The notes: generated by a model from the letters alone, not told the origin. A DNA stretch of 64,000 bases from an uncultured Verrucomicrobiales bacterium (GCA_937928545.1 CALGJQ010000008.1:1-64000), one strand, 5' to 3'; counted from the stretch's first letter, positions 34,643 to 44,351 are shown. Translations and numbers: made by a program.

Positions 34643-35308
34643 CTATTTTCTACGCACTCTAAAAGCAAATTGCTGATAAAGGGTATCGTTTTGAGTTTTA
34701 AGTGTCAGGAGGTCGAAGGCTTTCAAGAAGAGGCCCCTAAGGGCCATTTTCACGGTCTCTTTGACGTTTGTAATATTATTGATGCCTTCAAAGCGCTCGA
34801 TTTCGAAATCGTGGTCTCGAAAAGATCGTTGCAAGCTTTTCGAAGTGAAGTATCGGAAATGAGTGCGATCCATAACACCAGATTCCTCATACTCCCAATC
34901 GCGTTTCAAAATGAGTCCCACTAAAACTGGCAAATAACGAATATTGGGAATAGAACCAACAAGGTAACCCCCTGATTTAAGCTTCTGCTGAATTTTTTCG
35001 AAGAAATCATCATGGCTCGTCATGTGCTCGATGACGTCATTGCAAATCACGAGATCAAAGTAGTCGTCAGGGAGTTCGGGGTGCGCGTCATCATAAATTC
35101 CGGTGAGCACGCGAGTGGGGACCTTGTCCTTAGCCCGCTCCGCGACCTCACGGACGGGTTCCACCCCCCAATACTCTTCTGCTCCTTTTAAATGGACTGA
35201 GAAAGTGCCTTCTCCACAGCCAATTTCTAAGGCCTTGCCAAGGGTCTCTGGTAAGAACGCGGCCACTTCTGGCCGAGTGTGTTGATAGTAGTCTTCTGAC
35301 TCGTTCAT
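34643..35308 (-). CDS. Class I SAM-dependent methyltransferase
   Basis: This 221-residue protein has the SAM-binding motif I (KALEIGCGEGTFSVHL), an acidic motif II region (YWGVEPVREVAERAK) and FDLVICNDVIEHMTSHDDFF, which is typical for small-molecule methyltransferases of the Methyltransf_11/23 type. In a glycan locus it likely methylates a sugar or lipid carrier intermediate. It lies 8 bases before the polymerase gene. Confidence 0.9.
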   Translation of the reverse strand: MNESEDYYQHTRPEVAAFLPETLGKALEIGCGEGTFSVHLKGAEEYWGVEPVREVAERAKDKVPTRVLTGIYDDAHPELPDDYFDLVICNDVIEHMTSHDDFFEKIQQKLKSGGYLVGSIPNIRYLPVLVGLILKRDWEYEESGVMDRTHFRYFTSKSLQRSFRDHDFEIERFEGINNITNVKETVKMALRGLFLKAFDLLTLKTQNDTLYQQFAFRVRRK

Positions 35309-35338
35309 GGGGGGTTATTTGTTTCGAGAATAGGGAGT

Positions 35339-36475
35339 TTAGCAAGGCATCTGGGAATCCTCTTTCGCCAAAGTCCGGAAAGCCTTGAGAATGGCGATCA
35401 TAAAAGGAAAGGCAAGAGGATCATTCTGATTTGCGATGCAATGACGACTATAGAAAGCGAAGCAACTCGCCAAGTAGAGCAAGGCATCACGTTTTAGGGG
35501 GCCTGTTCCGTCAGCTTGATAACCCTTTAGAAGAGACTGCGCTTCTGGAGATTGCCAGCCGGAGAGAAGGCTAACCACCTCTGAGCCTTTCGCGGCCTGG
35601 AGATCACGAAACCAAAGAAAGTGGAAGAGGTCATGGTATTCCGCCCTGCGCCCTAGCCACTCCCAGTCGAAAACGAAGCCTTCTGGACCGTCCACCATAT
35701 TCCAGCTAACAAAGTCTCCGTGAGTGAGGCCTTCTCGAATAAGGGTTTTGCCAAGGATTTCGGACAGCTTACGCTCCATTTCCTTTAACAACTCACTTAC
35801 GTCAACACGGTCCGCGTTATGAACTTCATGAATGGAATCCAAAAGCGCACGACGGCTCTCTGATTCTATCCAAGGGACTTCACAAACTTGTAATCGAAAG
35901 AGTCGGGCCGCAATTCGACCTGCATTCTCTGCCAGTTTCCCATGTCCAGAACTTGGAGCGGGAGATTGAACCGCAAAGCCTTTTGCCTGATAAATCACTC
36001 GTGGGAAACTTCTTAAATCAGGAAATTTTTGAGTAAGAAAAGTCAGAGCATTAACTTCATCCTCAATTGCTTTATCCGCATCTTGCCCCTCAGATAGCTT
36101 GGCGAAACCCAATGGCTCGGCTGATTGGCTCAAAAGAACCAGAGTATATTTTGAGAAACGGCTAGGAGTAGAAACATAGGCTGCAAAATGAATGACTTTC
36201 CCACCAAATAACTGCTGAATAGTGACAGGCCAATCTCCCTCAAGGCCAAAATCTGGCTTACGGCGAAGCAGTCGGTAGGCTTTTAAAATAACACTGAGGG
36301 CGATTCGCTTTTTTCGTGATGAAACAAAGGAAAGCCCTTCTTGCCAGAATCGCGGGTCTGTCGGAATTACAAAACGCGGCCTTTGGCGTGACGGAAAAAC
36401 CCACCACCCGAGGCCACCCCCCCCCAGCGTGAGATCTCCAAAGAATTCCTTTAGTTGAACCAAACGATCAGACAT
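35339..36475 (-). CDS. Aminoglycoside-phosphotransferase-like kinase
   Basis: This 378-residue protein looks like a member of the APH/choline-kinase fold. The catalytic and metal pieces are LTHGDFVSWNMV (HGD-x4-N) and FVFDWEWLGRRAEYHDLFHF (DWE). The N-terminal lobe is poorly conserved. In an EPS locus it may phosphorylate a sugar or other small hydroxyl compound. The ATG at 36475 fits just inside the stop of the preceding GT2 gene; longer upstream readings overlap that gene by 150 bases and are rejected. Confidence 0.75.
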   Translation of the reverse strand: MSDRLVQLKEFFGDLTLGGGGLGWWVFPSRQRPRFVIPTDPRFWQEGLSFVSSRKKRIALSVILKAYRLLRRKPDFGLEGDWPVTIQQLFGGKVIHFAAYVSTPSRFSKYTLVLLSQSAEPLGFAKLSEGQDADKAIEDEVNALTFLTQKFPDLRSFPRVIYQAKGFAVQSPAPSSGHGKLAENAGRIAARLFRLQVCEVPWIESESRRALLDSIHEVHNADRVDVSELLKEMERKLSEILGKTLIREGLTHGDFVSWNMVDGPEGFVFDWEWLGRRAEYHDLFHFLWFRDLQAAKGSEVVSLLSGWQSPEAQSLLKGYQADGTGPLKRDALLYLASCFAFYSRHCIANQNDPLAFPFMIAILKAFRTLAKEDSQMPC

Positions 36476-36476
36476 A

Positions 36477-37412
36477 CTAAGAAGAATTACCGATGAAACG
36501 GCGACGAAGACCACGAGCACGCTCAAGGAGTGAGAGTGCGACAGGAAAAGCGAGCGATAGTTTAAGGGCTTTTGTTCGTAAACCCCCGATTGCGCCAGAG
36601 GCCTGATCAATGAGCGCTTTGGCATCCTCTTTCCTATTTTCCGAAGCTAGAAAAGCTCCGCACCAAAAAAGCATCCGGGAAATACGGCGGCGATAGAACT
36701 CAGGTTTATTGCTCTGATCAATATAGTCCAAATAGACCGCAAGGCTCTCGGTCCACATCTTCACCCGATTCGACGAGGTGGCGGCTGCATGTTCACGATA
36801 ACCGATGATCTCATTATCCACCAAGACTGCTCGGCGCTCTTCCTGACCGAGTTTGATCATCAGATTAAGATCACAAACCACCCCACAATCTTCTCGGAAA
36901 ACTGCGAGCTCTTTTTTCAGAAGAACCGCGTTGATATTTACTGGAAAGGAATTCCCGACCACAAAATTTTCTAGATCAGGAACAACCCCCTCCTCGTGAA
37001 TATAATCCGAACGGCCAAGAACGCGATTTTCTTCCTCTACGATATAGGAAGCTCGGCCGATCAGAAGATCTGCATCTGGATATTTGCCTAGATTCCGAGC
37101 AAGCGTATCCAGCGCCCCAGGAAGTAGCATATCATCAGCAGAGAGAACCAATACCCAAGGTTGCGTGGCCATCTGAGCTGCCCGGTTGAGATTTGCAGCG
37201 AGGTGGACGTGCGTGTCCGCTACTTGAACTTTTAATCGGGGATCTTCAAAGCGTTGAATCACGTTAAGAGTTCCATCAGTCGAGACGTTCTCGCAAACAT
37301 TGACTTCGAAATTCGGGTAATCTTGATCTAAGACGCTCTGAATAGCTTCACCCACATAGTCCTCGCCGTTGTAGACGGGAATACAGATTGAAATAGGAGG
37401 GTAATATTTCAT
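36477..37412 (-). CDS. Glycosyltransferase family 2
   Basis: This 311-residue GT-A enzyme starts MKYYPPISICIPVYNGEDYV, then GEAIQSVLDQDYPNFEV, and has the metal-binding segment WVLVLSADDMLLPGALD with the Asp pair. It uses a nucleotide-diphospho-sugar and acts at the cytoplasmic membrane face. ATG at 37412 is preferred; the longer frame overlaps the flippase gene. It is the only GT2 in the locus. Confidence 0.92.
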   Translation of the reverse strand: MKYYPPISICIPVYNGEDYVGEAIQSVLDQDYPNFEVNVCENVSTDGTLNVIQRFEDPRLKVQVADTHVHLAANLNRAAQMATQPWVLVLSADDMLLPGALDTLARNLGKYPDADLLIGRASYIVEEENRVLGRSDYIHEEGVVPDLENFVVGNSFPVNINAVLLKKELAVFREDCGVVCDLNLMIKLGQEERRAVLVDNEIIGYREHAAATSSNRVKMWTESLAVYLDYIDQSNKPEFYRRRISRMLFWCGAFLASENRKEDAKALIDQASGAIGGLRTKALKLSLAFPVALSLLERARGLRRRFIGNSS

Positions 37413-37425
37413 AGACCACACACGT

Positions 37426-38718
37426 TTAAGAAGCTTCGCTGACGGTCCCACCGGCCTGACTCTTAGAGCAAATTTGATACGAAAGAATCAAAAGGTTCAA
37501 CAGTCCTGAGGCAATCATACCCCATGCGACACCACTAAGGCCATAGGTCTTTGTCAGAGGGAGGCCAACCAGCAAGCAAGCAATTGTTGCTCCTAGGTAG
37601 CCTTTCATGACTGCATCGGGGCGCTCGATAGCTCTCAGAGAAGCCGCGGTGACCATGATCAAGCCTGACAAAACGACTCCCCCACAGAAAAGAATGAGCA
37701 AAGAAGACGGTGCCTCATATTTACCGGCGTACAAGAGATTCATGACCCAATCTCCCCAAAAACCCAAAACAACCATCCAAACCAAGCCTGGAAATGCCAT
37801 AAAAAGTGATAGTCGAAAAACTGTTTTTAGATACCCTGGAGTGGAAGCCCGACGTACCAGAGAAGGTAGGATAATAGGAGAAATCGCTGCCTGAAACTGT
37901 AAAATCGGTAAAAGCACATTGAGAACTGCTCTCAATTCACCTGCCATTTCATCATAAAAAAATATTGGGATTACTAGAATATAGAGGTTCCCAGGGATCC
38001 AACTAAGCACATTCGCAACAACAGCCCAACGGCCATAACGAATGTGCTCTTTAATCGTACTGCGCTCATCAAATTTGTTTAGCGCAGGCGTAGAAACCTG
38101 ATTCAGCGATTCAAACTTAGGAGGGGAAGAAACAGTCCTTAGACGCATCATCAAAAATGCGGAAGAGACAACCGCTCCAAACATTAGAGCTAGCACACCA
38201 GTGGTGGCAGAAATTAGCTCAAATCTCCAAAGGCATGTTATGACTAAAAGTATATTGACGATATAAACGAATCCAGCCTCTGCTGAGATTCTAGGGCACC
38301 GCCAAAGGTGGCAACTCCGACGTAGCATCCATAGATAGAGTAAGGGGCCAGAAGCAATCGCAAAACAGCCTACCACTTTAATGACCGGCCAACTCGCGTA
38401 GCTTAAACCCACTATCCCAATAATTCCGATAATTGGGGGCCAGAAAAAACTCCAATGCCTTTTTTTAAGAAAACCTAAATAGTGAGAGAGCTGCTCCTTG
38501 TAACGAGAAGAGCCAAAAACCATCATAGGCTCCACCGTGAACGCATTAAAGACGATTAAACCGAAAGTATACAGCACGAACGCGATCGAAAAAACGGCGT
38601 AGTCATTTTCAGACAGCCAACGCGCGAGAAGGAGGTTGATCGCAAAATTCGAGATCGCAAATAGTGCCTGATCTGTGAAAGAAGCTACTAAGTAACCTAG
38701 TCGCTTTGTTGTAAACAT
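37426..38718 (-). CDS. Oligosaccharide flippase (Wzx type)
   Basis: This 430-residue protein has about 12 to 14 hydrophobic segments and starts MFTTKRLGYLVASFTDQALF, typical of polysaccharide transport proteins of the MOP superfamily that flip undecaprenyl-linked repeat units. WLSENDYAVFSIAFVLYTFG and the later GLSGVAWGMIASGLLNLLIL fit the family. It lies between the sulfotransferase and GT2 genes in the EPS operon. Confidence 0.9.
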   Translation of the reverse strand: MFTTKRLGYLVASFTDQALFAISNFAINLLLARWLSENDYAVFSIAFVLYTFGLIVFNAFTVEPMMVFGSSRYKEQLSHYLGFLKKRHWSFFWPPIIGIIGIVGLSYASWPVIKVVGCFAIASGPLLYLWMLRRSCHLWRCPRISAEAGFVYIVNILLVITCLWRFELISATTGVLALMFGAVVSSAFLMMRLRTVSSPPKFESLNQVSTPALNKFDERSTIKEHIRYGRWAVVANVLSWIPGNLYILVIPIFFYDEMAGELRAVLNVLLPILQFQAAISPIILPSLVRRASTPGYLKTVFRLSLFMAFPGLVWMVVLGFWGDWVMNLLYAGKYEAPSSLLILFCGGVVLSGLIMVTAASLRAIERPDAVMKGYLGATIACLLVGLPLTKTYGLSGVAWGMIASGLLNLLILSYQICSKSQAGGTVSEAS

Positions 38719-38759
38719 AAAGCAATTTTAATCAGGCAGCTAAGAAAATAAAATAGCCT

Positions 38760-39680
38760 TCAGGACCTCCACGGTAATTTACGACCGAGTAGTCGTTCTA
38801 GAGCCTCATTGTGGGGTCCAAAATGGGCTGTTAATTCCGAAATCATTTTCTCCGTGAAGTGCCTCTCTTTCGCTTTCCTCAAACCTTTCTTAGAAATCCA
38901 TAGCTTGATTCTCTTAGGCACTAACTTGGCTAATCCCCATTTCCAAACCAATGTCTTAACGAACTCAGATCGAAAAAATTGCGGCGGAGCAGCCCCTTCC
39001 TGAGTATTACCCACCTCTCCCATACGATCTGGGTCCAAGCCTACGAATTTCATCAATTCATCTAGGGTTCCTTCCTGATCTTTGATGAACTCTTCAAAGA
39101 TGATGACATGAAGCTGATCTCGTTTAAAAAGGTTCAAGTAAATTTGAAGCTGCTCAGCGTAATATCCAGTATCCACGAAAGTCCGATAGATTCCCAATCC
39201 ATGCCGTCTTCCCGGGCGCTCAAGATTCTGGTCATGGCCAGATTGCTCCTCAGGGGTCGTCATGCGTTTCCCCGATTGGATCCTAGCGAGATCCTCATGA
39301 ATGGCGTCTTCAAAAGAGAGATCCTCGTCTCCGTTGCGATGAAGCATCATCCAGTGAGAAAATGCACGTGCCACTGGATCTCGTAGAATCACCACCAATT
39401 TTGCCTGTGGATTGGTTTCGTAGATACGCTCCGCAACATATGGCAAGTAAAGATTACGGTGTCTCGAATCCCCGATTATGGGCTCACCCTGAAAGTGGCT
39501 AAAATACTTTTTATGATTAAAATCTTGGCCTTTCGAAAATTCAGTTTCGTAAAAAAAGGGCTCTTTAGGATCGGCCATACAGGCATCTGGATGCCGATCC
39601 AACATAGCGTGCAATGTCGTAGAGCCACATTTAGCCGCACCCAAAATAAAGAGATTAGGGAGAAATTCTAAAGGAGTCAT
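38760..39680 (-). CDS. Sulfotransferase (PAPS-dependent)
   Basis: This 306-residue protein matches the sulfotransferase family. The 5'-phosphosulfate loop is FILGAAKCGSTTLHAMLDRH (P-loop-like), and the 3'-phosphate region is VVILRDPVARAFSHWMMLHR. FYETEFSKGQDFNHKKYFSH is similar to heparan/carbohydrate sulfotransferases. It should move sulfate from PAPS onto a sugar hydroxyl. cysD, cysN and cysC in the same operon supply PAPS, so the EPS is probably sulfated. The start at 39680 has a good AAGGAG-like context (GAGTCAT on the plus strand). Confidence 0.92.
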   Translation of the reverse strand: MTPLEFLPNLFILGAAKCGSTTLHAMLDRHPDACMADPKEPFFYETEFSKGQDFNHKKYFSHFQGEPIIGDSRHRNLYLPYVAERIYETNPQAKLVVILRDPVARAFSHWMMLHRNGDEDLSFEDAIHEDLARIQSGKRMTTPEEQSGHDQNLERPGRRHGLGIYRTFVDTGYYAEQLQIYLNLFKRDQLHVIIFEEFIKDQEGTLDELMKFVGLDPDRMGEVGNTQEGAAPPQFFRSEFVKTLVWKWGLAKLVPKRIKLWISKKGLRKAKERHFTEKMISELTAHFGPHNEALERLLGRKLPWRS

Positions 39681-39711
39681 GAGATGTCAATTGTTCTAGA
39701 AGTCTGGCGGA

Positions 39712-40542
39712 CTAGGCAGGGATGAAGCTTTTGGCCTCATTTGGCCTAGGGGGGAGTGCGCCGAGCTTTAACTCTCCTTTGGCCTCTGTCTCTCGCCAAA
39801 TACTGCGGGCAAAATCTGCAACAGTCTGTGCCTTGCCAGAACCGACATGACGGATCTCAAGCTGCCCAGCTCCTAAAGCTTGCTCTTCAGCAGCATCCAC
39901 GAAAGCTTTCGCCACATCACTGACATGAACGAAATCTCGGACTTGATCTCCAGCTGTCATTTCAAGATCTTCACCGGAGAGGGCCGCAGCGCGGAGACTC
40001 GGCCAGAGTCTTCCCTCCGCTTCACCTGGCCCATAGACTTGAAAAATCCGAAGCATCTTCATGCCCACGCCCAATTCACGGACGAGAGACTGGAAAGCGA
40101 CTGTTGCCGCCGCCTTGGAGGCAGGGTAACTCGTAGTGGGCTCTAGGGGAGCATCGACCGGAATTTTTCCAAGGCGCTCACCAGCAGCTCCATACTCAAA
40201 GCAGGTTCCAGCTGATACAAAATGAGTCAAGCCAGCCGCTGCAGCTTTTCGAAACATCTCAATCGGATCGATAACATTCTTGCGAAGGCAATTCTCAAGC
40301 GTGTCGTACGGATAGTAGGCGGAGTGTGCCGCAAGATGGATCAATACTTCACACCCCAAAAAATCTGATTCATCAACCCCCGCGAGGTCTTTCTCTAGCC
40401 ACTGAGGTTCTTTCTCCAAAGAAATCCGTGGCCGGCTCTGAGCCGTTCTACGGAGAGCGACCACCTCATGGCTACGGCGATGAGCCTCATTCAGCAAATA
40501 GGAACCGATGAAGCCAGTCCCACCAGTCAAAAAGATTTTCAT
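39712..40542 (-). CDS. NAD-dependent epimerase/reductase (nucleotide-sugar SDR)
   Basis: This 276-residue SDR protein starts MKIFLTGGTGFIGSYLLNEA and has the catalytic Tyr-x3-Lys in TTSYPASKAAATV. RDFVHVSDVAKAFVDA is the usual nucleotide-sugar region. It overlaps the 3,5-epimerase-like gene by 4 bases and follows rfbG, so it probably reduces the 4-keto group of a CDP-6-deoxyhexose. An epimerase role is the alternative. Confidence 0.87.
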   Translation of the reverse strand: MKIFLTGGTGFIGSYLLNEAHRRSHEVVALRRTAQSRPRISLEKEPQWLEKDLAGVDESDFLGCEVLIHLAAHSAYYPYDTLENCLRKNVIDPIEMFRKAAAAGLTHFVSAGTCFEYGAAGERLGKIPVDAPLEPTTSYPASKAAATVAFQSLVRELGVGMKMLRIFQVYGPGEAEGRLWPSLRAAALSGEDLEMTAGDQVRDFVHVSDVAKAFVDAAEEQALGAGQLEIRHVGSGKAQTVADFARSIWRETEAKGELKLGALPPRPNEAKSFIPA

Positions 40543-41087
40543 TTGGAGTAAGCGAAAGGGCTCTGATACTCATCTAGCCCAATTAAAGTTTGGTCCTTAT
40601 CCGACACAATTGGGTTTTGCACAGGCCAATCATAACCAAAACTGTTCCAACGGATTCCAGAATCACAAGAAGGGTCGTGCCCCGTATCAGTGCAGTAGGT
40701 CACGAGGCTTTGATCCTTCAGCGCTAAAAAGCCGTGTGCAAAACCGCGAGGAATGAGCAGGACGTGACGATTCTCATCGTTTAGTTCAAAGGCCGCATAC
40801 TCACCAAAGGTGGGGGACCCTTTTCGCAAATCAACTACAACATCGATGATGGCTCCAGCAGCACAGCTAACTAACTTTTGATGGTCCGACTCTGGAGTCT
40901 GGAAATGCATTCCACGAACAACATCTCGGGCTGAAATTGAAAAAACAATCTCTTTCGGATCAATCGAAATGCCCATCTTGTTAAAGGCGACTCCGTTGAA
41001 GGTTTTTACAAATTCGCCTCTTTCGTCAAGGTGTTTGAACGCTTGGAGGAGTTTGAGTCCCGGCATGGTTTCTTTGATGAATTTCAT
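40539..41087 (-). CDS. dTDP-4-dehydrorhamnose 3,5-epimerase-like protein
   Basis: This 182-residue cupin-fold protein resembles RfbC/RmlC and the epimerases paired with CDP-sugars. Visible pieces are LKLLQAFKHLDERGEFVKTF, VFSISARDVVRGMHFQTPES with the catalytic His, DVVVDLRKGSPTFGEY and LIPRGFAHGFLAL. ATG at 41087 is preferred; an upstream TTG would overlap rfbG. It lies directly after rfbG, so its substrate is likely CDP-4-keto-6-deoxyglucose rather than the dTDP form. Confidence 0.88.
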   Translation of the reverse strand: MKFIKETMPGLKLLQAFKHLDERGEFVKTFNGVAFNKMGISIDPKEIVFSISARDVVRGMHFQTPESDHQKLVSCAAGAIIDVVVDLRKGSPTFGEYAAFELNDENRHVLLIPRGFAHGFLALKDQSLVTYCTDTGHDPSCDSGIRWNSFGYDWPVQNPIVSDKDQTLIGLDEYQSPFAYSK

Positions 41088-41095
41088 AAGAGTGA

Positions 41096-42205
41096 TTAAG
41101 ATGCCCAACCTACGCCCACTTCCTTAGCAGCTGCCTGATAGGCTTCAATCTGTCGGTTCGTGAAGGCCGTCATTACTCCCTCGGTTTTCTCATCCTCAAG
41201 ATACCAAGCTGCGGTTTTTTCGAGAGTCTCCTCGAAGGACCAGACGGGTTTCCACTCAAGAAGATGAAATGCTTTATCCGTGGCAAGATTCAGTTTCGAG
41301 GCTTCATGGAGGGCATTCGGATCAGAGGCATCTGACCACTCACCGTTAGTATGGATGATGAGTTCTTGAACCAATTCGGCAACGGTTCGATTGCTAGTAA
41401 GTGCTGGCCCGAAGTTAAATCCAGAGGCTACTTCCTCTCGCACCTGAGCACCGGGAACGTTACTTTGACCTAGTACTGCCCCCAACCAAAGATAACCAGA
41501 AAGAGGCTCCAAGACATGTTGCCACGGGCGGGTCGCAATCTTGTTGCGAACTGGAATAGATTCGCCATTCCTGAGAGCTCGGACGCAGTCAGGAACGATT
41601 CGGTCAGCCGCCCAGTCCCCCCCTCCAATGACATTTCCGGCTCGGGCGCTCGCTACTTTGACTTTCCCACTAGGTGGGAAAAAGGAGCGACGATAAGAAG
41701 AAATAACAATCTCAGCCGCTCCTTTACTCGCGCTGTAAGGGTCATGCCCACCCATCGCATCCTCCTCGCGATAGGCGTGCAGCCACTCGCGATTTTCATA
41801 ACATTTGTCAGTGGTGACGCAGACCACCGCGCAAGTATGATCTGACCGCCGGACGGCGTCCAGCAGGTGGGCCGTCCCTATCACATTGGTAGCGAAGGTC
41901 TCGACCGGAACGTCATAAGACAGCCGCACTAACGGTTGTGCTGCTAGGTGCAAGACAACCTCGGGCTGAGCTTCCGCGACTATTGCGGCAAGCCGCTCAC
42001 GCTCCTCTAAATCACCACGATGATCTGCGACGAGCCGCGCTCCTAAGCCAAGTTGGTCATAGAGGACCTCATTTGCTTGAGGATCCAACGCATACCCAGT
42101 CACTTCAGCACCGAGAGAAAGAAGCCATTCACAGAGCCAAGATCCTTTAAAACCAGTGTGGCCTGTCACGAAAACCTTGCGGCTTCGGTAATAATCATCA
42201 AACAT
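41096..42205 (-). CDS. rfbG: CDP-glucose 4,6-dehydratase
   Basis: This 369-residue SDR enzyme makes CDP-4-keto-6-deoxyglucose. The N-terminus has VFVTGHTGFKGSWLCEWLLS, the catalytic region is GGHDPYSASKGAAEIVISSY, and SARAGNVIGGGDWAADRIVP, PWQHVLEPLSGYLWL are RfbG hallmarks. Pairing with rfbF next door supports the name. The pathway leads to CDP-6-deoxyhexoses; the 3,6-dideoxy step enzyme (RfbH) is not in the window. Confidence 0.95.
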   Translation of the reverse strand: MFDDYYRSRKVFVTGHTGFKGSWLCEWLLSLGAEVTGYALDPQANEVLYDQLGLGARLVADHRGDLEERERLAAIVAEAQPEVVLHLAAQPLVRLSYDVPVETFATNVIGTAHLLDAVRRSDHTCAVVCVTTDKCYENREWLHAYREEDAMGGHDPYSASKGAAEIVISSYRRSFFPPSGKVKVASARAGNVIGGGDWAADRIVPDCVRALRNGESIPVRNKIATRPWQHVLEPLSGYLWLGAVLGQSNVPGAQVREEVASGFNFGPALTSNRTVAELVQELIIHTNGEWSDASDPNALHEASKLNLATDKAFHLLEWKPVWSFEETLEKTAAWYLEDEKTEGVMTAFTNRQIEAYQAAAKEVGVGWAS

Positions 42206-42257
42206 AAGTTAAAGTTTTTCAGCGAGACAAGGGGTGAAAAAAGTAAAAGAGCTCTTT

Positions 42258-43034
42258 TTAGCTCCACGTCTTCCATGGAGCCTTACCAGACTCCCACATC
42301 TCCTCAAGTTGGATCTTATCCCGCAGGGTGTCCATTGGACGCCAAAATCCGGCATGCTTGAATGCAGCGAGCTGCTGATCTGCAGCCAGCCCCTCAAGAG
42401 GCTCACGCTCCCAAGTCATCGCATCACCATGAATTCGATCAATCACAGAAGGGTTAAGAACAAAAAATCCCCCATTGATCCATGCTCCATCACCCTCAGG
42501 TTTTTCTTGAAACTGCTCAACTGCGCCCCCTTCTGAAATGGCTAAAGCCCCATAGCGTCCCGGAGGTTGGACCGCAGTCAGCGTGGCATCCAGCCCCTGC
42601 TCAGCATGAAATTTGATCAAGGCCGTGATATCAACATCTCCAACTCCGTCACCATAGGTGAAACAAAATGGCTCACCTGGATCAAGAAACTCCGCAACCC
42701 TCTTGAGACGGCCTCCGGTCATAGTGGCCTCGCCAGTATCAACTACTGTGATCTTCCACGGCTCAGCTTTCTTACGATGGACTTCCATCGTATTGCCAGT
42801 CATATCGATGGTAACGTCTGACATATGGAGGAAGTAATTTGCAAAATATTCCTTAATGACATAACCTTTGTAACCAGCACAAATCACAAAGTCATTAATT
42901 CCATGATCACTGTAGATTTTGAGAATATGCCAAAGAATTGGCTTCCCTCCAATCTCCACCATAGGCTTCGGCTTAAGACTGGTTTCTTCACTGAGACGAG
43001 TGCCGAGACCTCCGGCAAGAATGACTGCTTTCAT
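42258..43034 (-). CDS. rfbF: Glucose-1-phosphate cytidylyltransferase
   Basis: This 258-residue enzyme makes CDP-glucose from CTP and glucose 1-phosphate. It starts MKAVILAGGLGTRLSEETSL, then KPKPMVEIGGKPILWHILKI, and has FCFTYGDGVGDVDI and RPMDTLRDKIQLEEMW, which are RfbF signatures. It sits 52 bases before rfbG; that gap contains a perfect palindrome (AAAAGAGCTCTTTT, 42245-42258) of unknown meaning. Confidence 0.96.
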   Translation of the reverse strand: MKAVILAGGLGTRLSEETSLKPKPMVEIGGKPILWHILKIYSDHGINDFVICAGYKGYVIKEYFANYFLHMSDVTIDMTGNTMEVHRKKAEPWKITVVDTGEATMTGGRLKRVAEFLDPGEPFCFTYGDGVGDVDITALIKFHAEQGLDATLTAVQPPGRYGALAISEGGAVEQFQEKPEGDGAWINGGFFVLNPSVIDRIHGDAMTWEREPLEGLAADQQLAAFKHAGFWRPMDTLRDKIQLEEMWESGKAPWKTWS

Positions 43035-43069
43035 AAAAATATTTGAATTAAGGAGTAGATGATCTGTAA

Positions 43070-44314
43070 TTAGAGAATCATACCTGCGGCCACCGTTTCA
43101 TTGGTGCCTGGGTCGATAAGGATGAATGAACCGGTCTGACGGTTTTGATTATAGGAATCGTAGAAAAGAGGAGAGGCTGTCCTGAGGGAAATTCGTCCAA
43201 TCTCATTGAGAGCAAAACTGCTCGTATCCTCCTCTTTACGAAGAGTATTAATGTCGATTTTGTAGCTAATTGCTTGGACAATTGCTTTGGTCTCTTTAGT
43301 GGTATGGCGAATAATAAACTTCCCTTTGGGATTGAGGTTGGTGTTTGAGAACCAACAGATCATCGCTTCAATGTCCTGCCCTTGCTGAGGCGGGTTATTT
43401 GCTTTCACCAACATGTCACCACGAGACAGATCGATTTCATCCTCAAGGGTAATTGTAACCGATTGAGGGGCATAGGCTTGTTCCAGCTCACTCTCGTCTT
43501 GGTAAACCTTTTTAACTTTGGTGGAGAAACCTGAGGGCATGACGGTGACATCATCACCCGGCTTAAAGACGCCGCCGGCAACACGCCCCGCAAAGCCACG
43601 GAAGTCGTGAAACTTCTCACTCTGAGGACGGATGACCCATTGGACTGGAAAACGGGCTTGAACGTGATTTTCGTCACCTCCTACGTATACGTTTTCAAGG
43701 TGATAGAGAAGACTGGACCCTTCAAACCAATCCATGTTTTCTGATTTATCGACGATGTTGTCACCATTCAGTGCGGAGATGGGAATGGGGGTGATATCGA
43801 CGATATTATCGAGTCGGGAGGCGAAGGCCTTATAGTCTGCCATAATCCCGTCGTAAACTTCTTGGCTGTAATCGACCAGGTCCATCTTATTAACCGCAAC
43901 GACCACGTGCTGGATGCGGAGGAGATTCGCAATAAAGCTATGGCGTTTCGTTTGCTCAATGACCCCCTTGCGCGCATCAATCAGGATAATTGCAAGATTC
44001 GCGGTGGAGGCACCAGTAACCATGTTGCGAGTGTACTGGATGTGACCAGGGGTATCAGCGATAATAAACTTTCGCTTGGGAGTTGCGAAGTAACGATAAG
44101 CAACATCAATCGTGATACCTTGCTCACGTTCTGCTTTGAGACCATCAGTAAGGAGAGCGAGGTTGACATTTTCATCACCTTTCTTACGTGATGATTCTTC
44201 GATCGCTCTAAGTTGGTCCTCAAAAATGGATTTTGAGTCATAAAGCAATCGACCGATAAGAGTTGACTTACCGTCATCAACTGAGCCGGCGGTGGTAAAA
44301 CGTAGGAGGTCCAT
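43070..44314 (-). CDS. cysN: Sulfate adenylyltransferase subunit 1 (GTPase)
   Basis: This 414-residue GTPase activates sulfate together with CysD, forming APS. The G-domain pieces are TAGSVDDGKSTLIGRLLYDS (G1), DTPGHIQYTRNMVTGASTAN (G3) and VVAVNKMDLVDYS (G4), followed by EF-Tu-like domains II and III (FRGFAGRVAGGVFKPGDDVT). The ATG at 44314 gives the normal MDLLRFTTAGSVDDGKST beginning; 20 further upstream codons are not conserved. cysN is separated from cysD by a secreted-protein gene. Confidence 0.96.
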   Translation of the reverse strand: MDLLRFTTAGSVDDGKSTLIGRLLYDSKSIFEDQLRAIEESSRKKGDENVNLALLTDGLKAEREQGITIDVAYRYFATPKRKFIIADTPGHIQYTRNMVTGASTANLAIILIDARKGVIEQTKRHSFIANLLRIQHVVVAVNKMDLVDYSQEVYDGIMADYKAFASRLDNIVDITPIPISALNGDNIVDKSENMDWFEGSSLLYHLENVYVGGDENHVQARFPVQWVIRPQSEKFHDFRGFAGRVAGGVFKPGDDVTVMPSGFSTKVKKVYQDESELEQAYAPQSVTITLEDEIDLSRGDMLVKANNPPQQGQDIEAMICWFSNTNLNPKGKFIIRHTTKETKAIVQAISYKIDINTLRKEEDTSSFALNEIGRISLRTASPLFYDSYNQNRQTGSFILIDPGTNETVAAGMIL

Positions 44315-44351
44315 AAAGAGAGTGGAGATGATAAATTGTGACTGGTTCGAT

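Noticed and set aside
42245-42258. Perfect palindrome AAAAGAGCTCTTTT before rfbG
   Set aside because: It has no loop and lies within an operon; as a single occurrence it cannot be separated from chance.
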